Shown piece after piece: positions 56,473-64,000 of a stretch of DNA of 64,000 nucleotides. Source of the stretch: Leptothrix sp. (in: b-proteobacteria) (GTDB lineage Bacteria > Pseudomonadota > Gammaproteobacteria > Burkholderiales > Burkholderiaceae_C). The notes under the pieces were generated by a model that searched no databases, had not been told where the DNA came from, and saw only the letters and a program-made list of their open reading frames with translations. Made by a program: the position numbers and the translations under genes. The stretch lies in NCBI GenBank assembly GCA_013822685.1, contig PNKV01000013.1, positions 77,095 through 141,094 of the forward strand, written 5' to 3'. How positions within the stretch are numbered: the first letter of the stretch is position 1; every line of letters begins with the position of its first letter.

Positions 56473-56588
56473 GGTGAATGCGCAAAAAAACGTGCCCACT
56501 TGCTGTGTGGGCTGAAAAACTGCTATAGTTTCGTTCTCGATTGATCACTGCAACGCGCAAGCCAAGCAGCACAATTGAACCGACATAT

Positions 56589-56664
56589 TCCTCGATAGCT
56601 CAGTCGGTAGAGCGCCGGACTGTTAATCCGTAGGTCCCTGGTTCGAGCCCAGGTCGAGGAGCCA
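56589..56664 (+). tRNA. tRNA-Asn (anticodon GUU)
   Basis: 76-base cloverleaf: acceptor arm TCCTCGA / TCGAGGA, D-arm GCTCAGTCGGTAGAGC, anticodon loop CTGTTAA with GTT at 56622-56624, T-arm CTGGTTCGAGCCCAG, and discriminator G plus encoded CCA. A terminator follows. Accessory genes lie downstream, so this may be an integration site, though no duplicated 3' end was found. Confidence 0.97.
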
Positions 56665-56672
56665 AATAAGCG

Positions 56673-56702
56673 AAGCCCTGTACGAAAGTACGGGGCTTTT
56701 TG
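56673..56702 (+). terminator. Intrinsic terminator after tRNA-Asn
   Basis: AAGCCCTGTAC-GAAA-GTACGGGGCTT, an 11-base stem (one G-T pair) with a GAAA tetraloop, followed by TTTTT. Confidence 0.9.
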
Positions 56703-56843
56703 CTTGGTGGGTTCGGAAACCGAACTCGAATGGTCTGTAGCCTTCGAGCGGAAAGGCGGCCTGGGTCTGCCACTCAAATCGTGCAAATCCTTGCCTTCCT
56801 GCACAGGTAAGCTGGTTGCACAACGTGAACCGAGGGAGCGCAC

Positions 56844-57989
56844 ATGTACCGTGATACCAAATCGCACGCCGCGAATGTCTGCAATACGGCCCTCAAACGC
56901 ATCAGCCTAGCACTGGCGCTGGCTAGCATTTCAAATGTCAGCGTCGCGGACACTTGGCCAAAGCTGATAAACGGATCAATCGATCAGTGCAAAGAAGCAC
57001 TTCGAATAGCCGATGCCGCATTCCACTCCAATGCAGGTCTGCTCCACACCCTTCCAAAATTGCCCTCTGACTTGAACAGCATGTTGGTGCTTGGGACTCG
57101 GGACTCAGATATCTCAGGAGGAGATGCACTACATGCGGATTCCACCCAGTTCGACAAGCGCCCCAACATGCGACAAGACTCGCAGCAACTCATCTACTGG
57201 CAGAAAGTGGCAAAGCAAGGCAGCCGCTTGGTGATGGTTGAAACGCCGCAGGGATGGCAGGGTAGTACATACACCCTTTTCTTGACTAAAGAAGAGGTGG
57301 ATTGGGGCAGCTTTCTCACCCGCATCAAGACAGAGGACCAACCTCAGGAGTTCAGGTTAATTGCTTCACGCCGGTGGTGGCCACCTTTCATATTTCAATC
57401 GAAAGGGTCGCCACGACCTGCGTGGATCATCGACATCGAGCAACCTTACCGATTTCTATCCGATTGGCAAGTTCACATCGCCGAGCCTGACCGGACGGGA
57501 CCCGCCTGCACCATACAGTTTCGTCGTGATGTTAGGTATGCGGTCAACTTCTTGCCAAAGCCCGTTCAGAAGCTGGAAAACTTGCTTGATCGAACCATGG
57601 GCCGAGGAGAGAACGACGGGACCCTTCGATCCACTGCCCGGCTAAGGACCACGGTTGAGAATATGTGGGCAAACGCCGCTTTGCGCCCTTGGGCCAGCCT
57701 AGGTCTGCCCTACAACAATCGCACTGAAGTGGACACTGAACTCAAGGCATGGGCGAAGAAGGGGCCAAGCTATCGAGAGGTCTATCAAGCCATTCAACGT
57801 CAATATCCCCTTGCCCAGAAGTCTCTGGCCGCGTACTACCGCTCGAAGTTCCAGCGATCGCCTCAAGAGGCAGAAGCACTGGCCGCCTACGTTCTGGACA
57901 TCGCGTTCCGCACTCACTACACATTCCACAGCGAACGCCCGGGCGAGAACAACGAGACCCAGGCGCCTCACCCTTGGCAGACCAGGTAA
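56844..57989 (+). CDS. Exported hypothetical protein
   Basis: 381 residues. GAGGGAG lies 6-8 bases before the ATG. Signal-peptide-like ISLALALASISNVSVADTW. Mature sequence has DQCKEALRIADAAFHSNAGLLHTLP and SRRWWPPFIFQSKG; no catalytic motif or repeat recognised. Base composition is lower in GC than the core genes, and it sits just after tRNA-Asn, so it may be part of accessory DNA. Monocistronic or followed by the next small gene 51 bases later. Confidence 0.72.
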   Translation: MYRDTKSHAANVCNTALKRISLALALASISNVSVADTWPKLINGSIDQCKEALRIADAAFHSNAGLLHTLPKLPSDLNSMLVLGTRDSDISGGDALHADSTQFDKRPNMRQDSQQLIYWQKVAKQGSRLVMVETPQGWQGSTYTLFLTKEEVDWGSFLTRIKTEDQPQEFRLIASRRWWPPFIFQSKGSPRPAWIIDIEQPYRFLSDWQVHIAEPDRTGPACTIQFRRDVRYAVNFLPKPVQKLENLLDRTMGRGENDGTLRSTARLRTTVENMWANAALRPWASLGLPYNNRTEVDTELKAWAKKGPSYREVYQAIQRQYPLAQKSLAAYYRSKFQRSPQEAEALAAYVLDIAFRTHYTFHSERPGENNETQAPHPWQTR

Positions 57990-58040
57990 GCCCACCTGCG
58001 CCCCACTAGCCCCTATGGGCTACTCAACAAGAAAGTCCTC

Positions 58041-58325
58041 ATGAAACCCATCCAAGCAGGCGATCACGCCGAAATCATCGAAGGCGCCCTGGGCACCAAG
58101 GGCCCCAATGTGGGCAAGAAAGTCCGGGTGGTGTGCCTGCGTGGAGAACACAGTGAGCACAGCCGCATCTGGAAGGTTGAGGGCGAAGGCCTGATCAGTG
58201 AATATGGTGCTATGGGCACGACGGTGGACTGTGCTCAGTCATGGTTGCGCAAGATCGAGCCGCCTGAGGTGGGTTCGGAAGATGGCATCAAGAAGGAAGT
58301 TGACGCGCCACTGACGCAGTCATAA
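58041..58325 (+). CDS. Small KOW/SH3-like hypothetical protein
   Basis: 94 residues. The run GDHAEIIEGALGTKGPNVGKKVRVV resembles a KOW/SH3-type barrel start. It has no signal peptide. A shorter barrel domain of ~75 residues is followed by an acidic tail. GC-rich, unlike the two genes that follow. Function unknown. Confidence 0.68.
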   Translation: MKPIQAGDHAEIIEGALGTKGPNVGKKVRVVCLRGEHSEHSRIWKVEGEGLISEYGAMGTTVDCAQSWLRKIEPPEVGSEDGIKKEVDAPLTQS

Positions 58326-58395
58326 TTGATCGACTGCCCATTAAGTAAAAGTGTAGCGCTGGAAAATCGCCAATAGTGGCTAGGGAGAATTTCTC

Positions 58396-59400
58396 ATGGA
58401 ATATGAAAAAGAATTAAAAGAAATTCTAGACGCTGTGAATAAATACTTCACCAACGAGTCGCCGCATTTCTTAGATTATCACATCAATAATGAGACAAGT
58501 TTTTTTAATGATCTAATCGGCGCCCTATGCATGTTAAACAAGCGTTGCCCCGATGAAGGAGTCAAATTTCTAAAAAGAATTGGATCTATTAAAGGTGTTG
58601 CGCGGAGCGATTTCGATCAAATAGTTCAGGCGCTATGCGAGTTAATTATTGCACTGCATTTTATGGTTAACTTTCCCTCCAGCGATGGATACAAAATTGT
58701 CTGGGAACCGCTTGGAAGGAATGGGAAAAATCCAGAATTCTTGATCTCATCAAAGGATTGGAGAATCTTTGTGGAGGTGAAATCGCCTTCTTTGTACGAG
58801 TGGGAAAAGGCGAACGAAGGAAAAGCACAACAACTTGTAGGCAGACTCGGCTGTATGAAAGAGGTTTTAGAGAATTTGCACGGAAGCGAATCCGTATCTC
58901 TACCTTTGGACAATCGCATCAAAGATTTTCTAACAAGTGCAGAGGCAAAATTTTCTAGCTTCGATGAAATCGGTGTTCCCACTTACGGCTTGCTCTTTGT
59001 CTGTTGGGGAGAGCGAATGTTTGAAGCAATCACCCCTCTCTATAATGGTGGATGCGGTCTTCTAAGGGATTCTAGTTTTTACAAAGACAAGGATAATAAT
59101 CCAATCCGCTTTCCTCATATCAGTGGCGTTTACGTTACGCAGCATAAATTTTTTCTCGAACATATATTGTCAGAGCGGTGGATGCTCAAGCCCGGCAAAA
59201 GTCTAGCATATGGAGAATATTGGACGTTTGGCAGCCCGCCAAACCCGATTCTTTGCATGAATGAGCATGCAATGCATCCAATTCCAAATAAGCTATTTGA
59301 ATTTCTCCAAGCCGTCCCAGCTGGTCAAAGCTTAGATCCAATTTCATCACCGATGGATTTCGTAATGTGGTTACCAACGAGAAGGACGCCAAATGCATAA
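58396..59400 (+). CDS. PD-(D/E)XK nuclease-like protein in AT-rich island
   Basis: 334 residues, strikingly AT-rich against its neighbours (frequent AAA, ATT, GAA). AGGGAG lies 8-9 bases before the ATG. A restriction-endonuclease-like core is suggested by a helix with Glu (~82, CELIIALHFM), then PEF at 113-115 and VEVKSP with E127-x-K129, a PE...ExK version of PD-(D/E)XK. The C-terminal ~200 residues have no recognised motif. It lies 104 bases before a NACHT gene on the same strand with matching composition, so both probably arrived together. Endonuclease activity and a defence role are inferred. Confidence 0.68.
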   Translation: MEYEKELKEILDAVNKYFTNESPHFLDYHINNETSFFNDLIGALCMLNKRCPDEGVKFLKRIGSIKGVARSDFDQIVQALCELIIALHFMVNFPSSDGYKIVWEPLGRNGKNPEFLISSKDWRIFVEVKSPSLYEWEKANEGKAQQLVGRLGCMKEVLENLHGSESVSLPLDNRIKDFLTSAEAKFSSFDEIGVPTYGLLFVCWGERMFEAITPLYNGGCGLLRDSSFYKDKDNNPIRFPHISGVYVTQHKFFLEHILSERWMLKPGKSLAYGEYWTFGSPPNPILCMNEHAMHPIPNKLFEFLQAVPAGQSLDPISSPMDFVMWLPTRRTPNA

Positions 59401-59439
59401 GAAGAGCCATTTGACGATGTCACTATGAGAACTCCCAAA

Positions 59440-59465
59440 ACGGTTTCAGTTATACACTAAACCGT
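59440..59465 (+). promoter_or_regulatory. Hairpin or operator upstream of the NACHT gene
   Basis: ACGGTTT (59440-59446) and AAACCGT (59459-59465) form a perfect 7-base inverted repeat around 12 bases in the 104-base gap before the NACHT gene. It has no T-run after it, so an operator or an attenuating stem is as likely as a terminator. RBS TAGGGAG sits ~9 bases before the NACHT ATG. Confidence 0.35.
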
Positions 59466-59504
59466 CGAGAAATAATTATTGTTAACGCGATAGGGAGTGC
59501 TTCA

Positions 59505-61469
59505 ATGAGTGGTGTTCAGGATATATTGGGCTGGGGATGGACCTTGCTTGGCGGATTGATTTCCGGGGACTTGGGATCACAGATAACTGCATATGCGAAA
59601 GTTCTCGCAGAAGAAACCGCAAAAGGGTTAGGAGATGATGCGGCCAAGCAAAGTGCAAATTTTCTAGCTGCTAAAGCAGGAAAAATGGCGGTAGAAAAGA
59701 GTGCGAGCCTGTGGCAAGGAGTTAAATGGGCAAAAGCAGAAAGAGACTACCGGGATCGCTTGTACTCGCACGTAAATACTACTCGCCTTCTCGGACACCC
59801 TAAACCGGTAAAAATTGATCACCTATACACAGACGTTTATGTTTATGAAAAACTCTCTGCGTTTCGTCGATCGGCATTAAATCTAGCCACCCCTGAATCA
59901 GATCCATACACATTTGAAGAGCCATACCAACGTCGTAAAGCACTTGAAATAGTTCATGAAAATCAGCATGTTTATGTATTAGGACATCCAGGCGCAGGAA
60001 AAACGACTTTCATGAAATACTTGGCGCTGTTGGGTTGTCGCGGCGACATCAAGCGGACTCCGATTTATATCCCATTAAGGGAGGTTGCGCAACTTAAAAT
60101 TGGAATACATGACTATATTGAACGTGAATTCGATATTTGCGGCTTGCCTGACTCAAAGAAATTTGTTGAGAAATTACTTACCAATTCAGAAACACTACTA
60201 CTCATCGATGGTCTTGACGAAGTTCAAGACGAACATGGGCCCCGTTCAAATATCATAATTGATGTTAATGAACTTACACGGAGATATCCTCTCACCCAAA
60301 TAATAGTCACATGTCGAATCGCTGCATCTCAATATGCCTTCCAACAATTCACTTATTGTGAAGTTGCAAAGTTTACGCAGGAACAACAAAAAACATTTAT
60401 ATCAAAATGGTACGATGGAGACGCTAGAAGTTCAAAACTTCTTTCCGAATGGGAAGCGCCAAAAAATGCACCATTGAGGGATTTGGGCCAGACGCCACTT
60501 CTGCTTGCACTGATTTGCATGGCATTTGATGAGTTCGGAGAAGTACCCGAAAGGCATGTGGACTTATATCGTGACTCAATTGATGCACTCCTGAAAAAGT
60601 GGGATACCTCAAGAAATATTCGTAGAGATCCATTCTATGCTAGTTTGTCCCCATATCGCCGCGAACTGCTCTTACAAGAACTAGCCGCGGCCTTCCACAC
60701 TTCAAATCGAATAATTTTTCCTACCAATATTGCATCCCCAGTTATTGAACATTGGTTTAAAAAGCTACCCGATCCTCCTCCGCAAGATCTTGGGACATGC
60801 TCAGACCTCTTGGATCAAATTGAATCCCAGCATGGGCTCATCGTTCAACGTGCTTCTGGAATATATTCCTTCTCTCACTTAAGCCTTCAGGAATTTTTTA
60901 CCGCTAGATCCATAGCTCATGGACACCCGACAAATTCTATTGAACACGTTGTCAAAAATCATTTTGCAGATCCGCGATGGCGAGAGGTTATCGTTTTCCT
61001 CGCTGGACTTTTACCAGACGGCTCAGGACTACTAGAACAACTAAGAGGGAATATTGCTAGGGTGGGAGCTGATGCGCCAGTTGTCCACCGCCTTATCTCA
61101 TGCGTAATGACAGAATACTTAAAAGAAGAGCCTGCCTGGCGAATTCTTAAAGACACCCCGATCCAAAGCTCAATCACTTATGAAACTAAGCATGCGACTT
61201 TAAGAATGCTAGCAAATCTACAACGCCGCATATCTGAAATCAAATGGCTTGAACCGAAAAGTGGTCTTCGCTTAAAGATAAATATTGTAGAAAAATTGCT
61301 TTTGCAAGCAGAAAACAATCCAAAAGACATCTTGAAAGCTTCGCTGTATTCAGACGAACTGTTGGCTTATCTGCAAGGTGCAATATTAACGCTGGATTGT
61401 GCTTCGGTTGCTGTTAGCGATAACCGGATAAGAGCAGTTGCCTGGATTTTCTCGCCATTGCGGTCCTAA
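59505..61469 (+). CDS. Bacterial NACHT-domain NTPase (NLR-like), putative anti-phage protein
   Basis: 654 residues, AT-rich like the gene before it. Residues 1-~140 form an N-terminal helical region of unknown fold with YSHVNTTRLLGHP and IDHLYTDVYVYEKL. NACHT core: Walker A LGHPGAGKTTF (~159-169), IPLREV, Walker B LLLIDGLDEVQ (231-241) with the extended acidic signature of NACHT rather than generic AAA, IIVTCR (266-271), and TPLLLALICMAF (330-341). A winged-helix-like FSHLSLQEFFTAR follows at 456-468. The rest (WREVIVFLAGLL onward) is helical, a likely ligand-sensing part, without leucine-rich repeats. Bacterial NACHT proteins of this layout protect against phage. No toxic N-terminal effector domain is recognised, so the neighbouring nuclease may be the effector. 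Confidence 0.88.
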   Translation: MSGVQDILGWGWTLLGGLISGDLGSQITAYAKVLAEETAKGLGDDAAKQSANFLAAKAGKMAVEKSASLWQGVKWAKAERDYRDRLYSHVNTTRLLGHPKPVKIDHLYTDVYVYEKLSAFRRSALNLATPESDPYTFEEPYQRRKALEIVHENQHVYVLGHPGAGKTTFMKYLALLGCRGDIKRTPIYIPLREVAQLKIGIHDYIEREFDICGLPDSKKFVEKLLTNSETLLLIDGLDEVQDEHGPRSNIIIDVNELTRRYPLTQIIVTCRIAASQYAFQQFTYCEVAKFTQEQQKTFISKWYDGDARSSKLLSEWEAPKNAPLRDLGQTPLLLALICMAFDEFGEVPERHVDLYRDSIDALLKKWDTSRNIRRDPFYASLSPYRRELLLQELAAAFHTSNRIIFPTNIASPVIEHWFKKLPDPPPQDLGTCSDLLDQIESQHGLIVQRASGIYSFSHLSLQEFFTARSIAHGHPTNSIEHVVKNHFADPRWREVIVFLAGLLPDGSGLLEQLRGNIARVGADAPVVHRLISCVMTEYLKEEPAWRILKDTPIQSSITYETKHATLRMLANLQRRISEIKWLEPKSGLRLKINIVEKLLLQAENNPKDILKASLYSDELLAYLQGAILTLDCASVAVSDNRIRAVAWIFSPLRS

Positions 61470-61601
61470 TGACTCCCTCACGGTTGGTGACCGTCTGCAC
61501 AAATGGTGTGCTGAATGCATCTAGGGCCAGAGATGTTGATTTCCTTATCGAATTTCCAACGGGCAATACATCGCATTTATGCAGGGCGATCAGTTTGCCT
61601 T

Positions 61602-61799
61602 CTAACCCTGCTGCACCTTCATACGCCGCTCAACATCCTTCAGCAAATCTGAGGGCGTGATGTCCAGAGCATCACACAAGCGGAACACCATGCGAACGCC
61701 GGGACTGTTCCTGCCCAGTTCGATCAACATGGCCACGGTCCTAAGAATCGACCAATACCCACTTCCTCCAGTCACCACCTGGAAGAAGGCAGAATCTCA
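61602..61799 (-). pseudogene. Remnant of an XRE-family HTH regulator
   Basis: The minus-strand frame ending at TAG 61604 encodes TVAMLIELGRNSPGVRMVF, RLCDALDITPSDLLK and DVERRMKVQQG, the second half of an XRE/Cro HTH (compare the usual YISLIERGRRNP...LADALGVSPSELL). The first half is missing: upstream the frame reads unrelated residues and hits TGA near 61800. It fills most of the 332-base stretch 61470-61801, whose remainder (61470-61601) shows nothing I can name. It marks a decayed module at the island edge. Confidence 0.68.
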
Positions 61800-61801
61800 G
61801 C

Positions 61802-62125
61802 ATGCAGAACGCCATTCCTTTTAAGGTCGTCCTCTATGACGCCTTTTTCGATGAACCCACCACGCTAAGCGCGGAATCTCTGTACCGGAACGCGCTAAAT
61901 GACGCTCTGGGCGGGGCGGAACATGTCGTGCCTGCCCATTCTCGATTTGCTGCGATCGTGAAAGCCTACCGCACGTCGGCGTTACCTGAGACTGCAACGG
62001 TGGAAGAGCTTGCTTCTGTCAATGCCTGGGAGAAAGCTCATGCTGCCGGATGGGCTGCAGCCGAGACCGTTTGGAAGGACCGGGCGGACGTGTGGGACGC
62101 GCATTTTGAAATCGAGTACAACTGA
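61802..62125 (+). CDS. Hypothetical protein
   Basis: 107 residues, soluble, acidic/aromatic-rich C-terminus (VWKDRADVWDAHFEIEYN). No motif recognised. High-GC codon use resembles the core genome rather than the NACHT gene. It begins right after the XRE remnant and ends 3 bases before the convergent umuC stop. No clear ribosome-binding site. Confidence 0.55.
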   Translation: MQNAIPFKVVLYDAFFDEPTTLSAESLYRNALNDALGGAEHVVPAHSRFAAIVKAYRTSALPETATVEELASVNAWEKAHAAGWAAAETVWKDRADVWDAHFEIEYN

Positions 62126-62128
62126 CCG

Positions 62129-63424
62129 TCATGCCCTGGCGATAGGTACCTCGGCCCACTTTGTGGTGTATTGAGGGGTTCGCCGCTCCTGCTTCATCCC
62201 CCATTCGCGGCGGTGATCATCCAGGCCAGTGCTGGCCACGTGCACTGTGCCCTTTCCAAACCTGCCGTTCAGGCAATCCATCGCAGACATGAGCCGAGTT
62301 CGGTCCTTGGTGTCGTCGCCTTCCAGGTCCAGTTCACATTGGTGGATGTTGTCCGGCACCAAGTCCAGCAGCATCACCCCCGCCTTGATCAGATCAAACC
62401 CCGGTTGGTAGATCGCCCTCATGCCGACGACGGCCGCGCTCACCAAGGCAGACGTGTCTGCTGTGGGCCGACGCAGAGGCACCACGATGCTTTTCGAAAA
62501 CTTGGGACCCTCGCGGAAAGGCGAAGTGTGGGCGAACACCTGGACCTCGCTGGCCACACTGTGCTGCATGCGAAGCTTCTCACCAGCCCGCCCGGCGAAC
62601 TCGCTCACCGCCTCGATCAGCGGGCCCAGATCGCGCACCGGCCTGCCGAATGACCGGGTGCAGGCGATCTCCTTCTTTGGGGCCGGTGCATCGTCCATCT
62701 CAATGCACGACTGGCCTTGAAGCTCTCGCACGGTCTTTTCAAGTACCACCGACCACCGTGCACGCACAGTCGATGGGCTGAGCCTGATCAAGTCCAGCAC
62801 GGTGTTCACGCCGGCCTCTTGAAGCTGCAGCCCGATTCGTCGACCGACGCCCCATACCTCGCCCACAGCGGTGGTCATCAGGATTGCTTCCAGGTCAGAC
62901 GCAGGCAAGGCCGCCAGGTTGCACACCTGGGCCAAGTCCTCGGGGTAGCTGCCCGGTTTGCGCTCGGCTGTCTTGGCGATGTAGTTGGCCAGCTTGGCCA
63001 AGGTCTTTGTCTGGGCAATGCCAATGCCGCAAGGGATGCCCACCCACCCATTGATCCGCGCACGAATGGCTCGGGCACGCCGCGTCACATCCCGCACGCC
63101 AACCAGGCCGATGAACGATTCATCGATGGAGTAGATCTCCTGGGTGGGCCCCAGGCCGGCGGCAAGGCTCATCATCCTGTCGCTCATGTCGCCATAGAGC
63201 GTGAAGTTGGCCGACAGCCCCACCAGACCTGCACTTTCCTCCAGGTGTCGAATCTGGAACCATGGGGCGCCCATCTTGATGTCCAGCGCTTTGGCCTCGT
63301 TGCTGCGCGCGATCGCACACCCGTCGTTGTTCGACAGGACCACCACGGGCCGTCCGTTCAGGCTCGGGCGAAAGACTCGCTCGCACGACACATAGAAATT
63401 GTTGCCATCAACCAATGCGAACAT
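62129..63424 (-). CDS. umuC: DNA polymerase V catalytic subunit UmuC
   Basis: 431 residues of the Y-family polymerase. Catalytic acidic residues: D6 in [18 protein letters not shown], and D101-E102 in [10 protein letters not shown]. HhH region around LGPLIEA and the little-finger segment with [11 protein letters not shown] follow. [21 protein letters not shown] near the C-terminus is typical of UmuC. It performs error-prone translesion synthesis with UmuD'. It starts 3 bases after the umuD stop. Confidence 0.95.
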   Translation of the reverse strand: MFALVDGNNFYVSCERVFRPSLNGRPVVVLSNNDGCAIARSNEAKALDIKMGAPWFQIRHLEESAGLVGLSANFTLYGDMSDRMMSLAAGLGPTQEIYSIDESFIGLVGVRDVTRRARAIRARINGWVGIPCGIGIAQTKTLAKLANYIAKTAERKPGSYPEDLAQVCNLAALPASDLEAILMTTAVGEVWGVGRRIGLQLQEAGVNTVLDLIRLSPSTVRARWSVVLEKTVRELQGQSCIEMDDAPAPKKEIACTRSFGRPVRDLGPLIEAVSEFAGRAGEKLRMQHSVASEVQVFAHTSPFREGPKFSKSIVVPLRRPTADTSALVSAAVVGMRAIYQPGFDLIKAGVMLLDLVPDNIHQCELDLEGDDTKDRTRLMSAMDCLNGRFGKGTVHVASTGLDDHRREWGMKQERRTPQYTTKWAEVPIARA

Positions 63425-63427
63425 GGC

Positions 63428-63865
63428 TCAAACCGAAAATCGCTTGATGGCGGCTGTGACCACGCCCCAAACTTCCAGGGTCTGCCCTTCGTGCGGAACG
63501 ATGTCGGGAAAGGTCACATTGGCCGGCTTGAGTCGGGTTCGGCCCGCACGTTGATACAAGGTTTTTACCGTGAACTCGCCATCAACAACTGCCACCACAA
63601 CCTGGTTATGGCGGGGTTTAATGGCGCGGTTCACCACGATCATGTCGCCGTCGAAGATCCCGGCATCTTTCATTGAATCGCCGCTCACCTTGAGCAGAAA
63701 AGTCGCTTGTGGGTGGGTGATCAGTTCCGCCGTGATGTCGATGCGTTTGACCGTGAAATCGTCAGCCGGCGATGGGAAACCGGCACACACCGATCCCACC
63801 AGGGCCAGTAAGGTGCTGGCTTTGGTAATTGGGACGGGCTTTCCGGGATCAATTTCACTGTACAT
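63428..63865 (-). CDS. umuD: UmuD, SOS mutagenesis self-cleaving subunit
   Basis: 145 residues, S24/LexA-type peptidase. Predicted cleavage at A28-G29 (VCAGFPSPADD), where E. coli UmuD uses Cys-Gly. Catalytic Ser64 (SGDSM) and Lys101 (FTVKTLY) form the dyad. RecA-stimulated cleavage gives UmuD' for Pol V. A LexA box covers the start codon (separate entry) and no Shine-Dalgarno is visible, which points to a leaderless message. Confidence 0.94.
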   Translation of the reverse strand: MYSEIDPGKPVPITKASTLLALVGSVCAGFPSPADDFTVKRIDITAELITHPQATFLLKVSGDSMKDAGIFDGDMIVVNRAIKPRHNQVVVAVVDGEFTVKTLYQRAGRTRLKPANVTFPDIVPHEGQTLEVWGVVTAAIKRFSV

Positions 63866-63873
63866 GCATACAG
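63858..63873 (-). promoter_or_regulatory. LexA box overlapping the umuD start codon
   Basis: CTGT-N8-ACAG (minus strand: CTGTATGCATGTACAG), a perfect match to the canonical proteobacterial LexA core. ATG 63865 lies inside it. A promoter by eye on the minus strand is TTGCAC (63899-63894), 16-base spacer, TACACT (63877-63872), placing the transcription start at about the ATG. The stretch 63874-63940 holds this promoter and otherwise nothing clear. Confidence 0.85.
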
Positions 63874-63940
63874 TGTACGCCGCCAGAAATTGCGTGCAAG
63901 CCGGCCCTTACCGCGATACGGGAAGAATCCCGAAGTTCGC

Positions 63941-64000
63941 TCAGATCAACGGCGGCTCATCGGCCGACATCACCGGCTTCTTTGCGCGTGGTGGAGCAGG
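63941..64000 (-). CDS. C-terminal end of an unidentified protein, partial
   Basis: The minus strand has an open frame from the window edge to TGA at 63941-63943, encoding about 18 residues ending KKPVMSADEPPLI. Reading direction agrees with umuDC. Too short to identify; it could also be chance. Confidence 0.3.
   Translation of the reverse strand, partial: PAPPRAKKPVMSADEPPLI

Noticed and set aside
56589-61801. Search for a repeat of the tRNA-Asn 3' end as an attachment site
   Set aside because: No second copy of the T-arm/acceptor sequence was found downstream within the window, so no att site is claimed.

Overview
The window is a GC-rich bacterial chromosome segment, most likely from a betaproteobacterium of the order Burkholderiales (Comamonadaceae or Aquabacterium-like). 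Pointers are the ppi-ppi-lpxH run, the clpS-clpA pair, a cysI/DUF934/cysH/cysD/cysN assimilation cluster without cysJ, the DUF3649-PepSY-DUF3325-receptor iron module and a copA-cueR pair. The genus is inference. No rRNA, CRISPR array, insertion sequence or integrase was seen. One tRNA (Asn, anticodon GUU) is present.

Layout. 1-2.7 kb: envelope and housekeeping genes (L,D-transpeptidase tail, two cyclophilins, lpxH). 2.8-6.1 kb: clpS-clpA and a cold-shock gene with a structured leader. 6.1-8.3 kb: a TpsB-type outer-membrane transporter and a small two-repeat secreted protein in place of a normal TpsA partner. 8.5-16 kb: two convergent iron-uptake operons, each with a Fur-box-like site at its outer end. 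16-24 kb: chromate transporter, then a copper-resistance block (cueR, copA, copZ, multicopper oxidase, TolC-like lipoprotein, small His/Cys-rich exported proteins) with two divergent CueR-type promoters. 24-39 kb: mixed genes, including a large CheB/CheR-PAS-histidine kinase gene broken at three places beside an intact response regulator, SDR-DoxX and DUF2269 membrane genes, an MBL hydrolase/FAH pair divergent from a TetR gene with tandem operators, and a UDP-glucuronate decarboxylase-like gene. 39-42.6 kb: TetR and a molybdopterin dehydrogenase operon with a perfect operator touching the start codon. 42.7-46 kb: icd, DUF192 protein, patatin lipoprotein. 45.7-56.5 kb: sulfur assimilation (TauE exporter, CysI, DUF934, CysH, CysD, CysN, SUMT), then ferredoxin, ferredoxin reductase and a TonB receptor, apparently a supply chain for sulfate reduction.

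56.6-61.8 kb is accessory DNA behind the tRNA-Asn gene. Two strikingly AT-rich genes stand out: a PD-(D/E)XK nuclease-like protein and a bacterial NACHT (NLR-like) NTPase. They are followed by a decayed XRE regulator. This is the best candidate for a poorly described system, probably anti-phage defence. 62.1-63.9 kb holds umuDC, with a perfect LexA box lying across the umuD start codon.

A recurring theme is promoters placed so that transcription would start at or near the start codon, with the operator covering that point (umuD, the molybdopterin operon and its TetR, the FAH/TetR pair). Promoter calls were made by eye.
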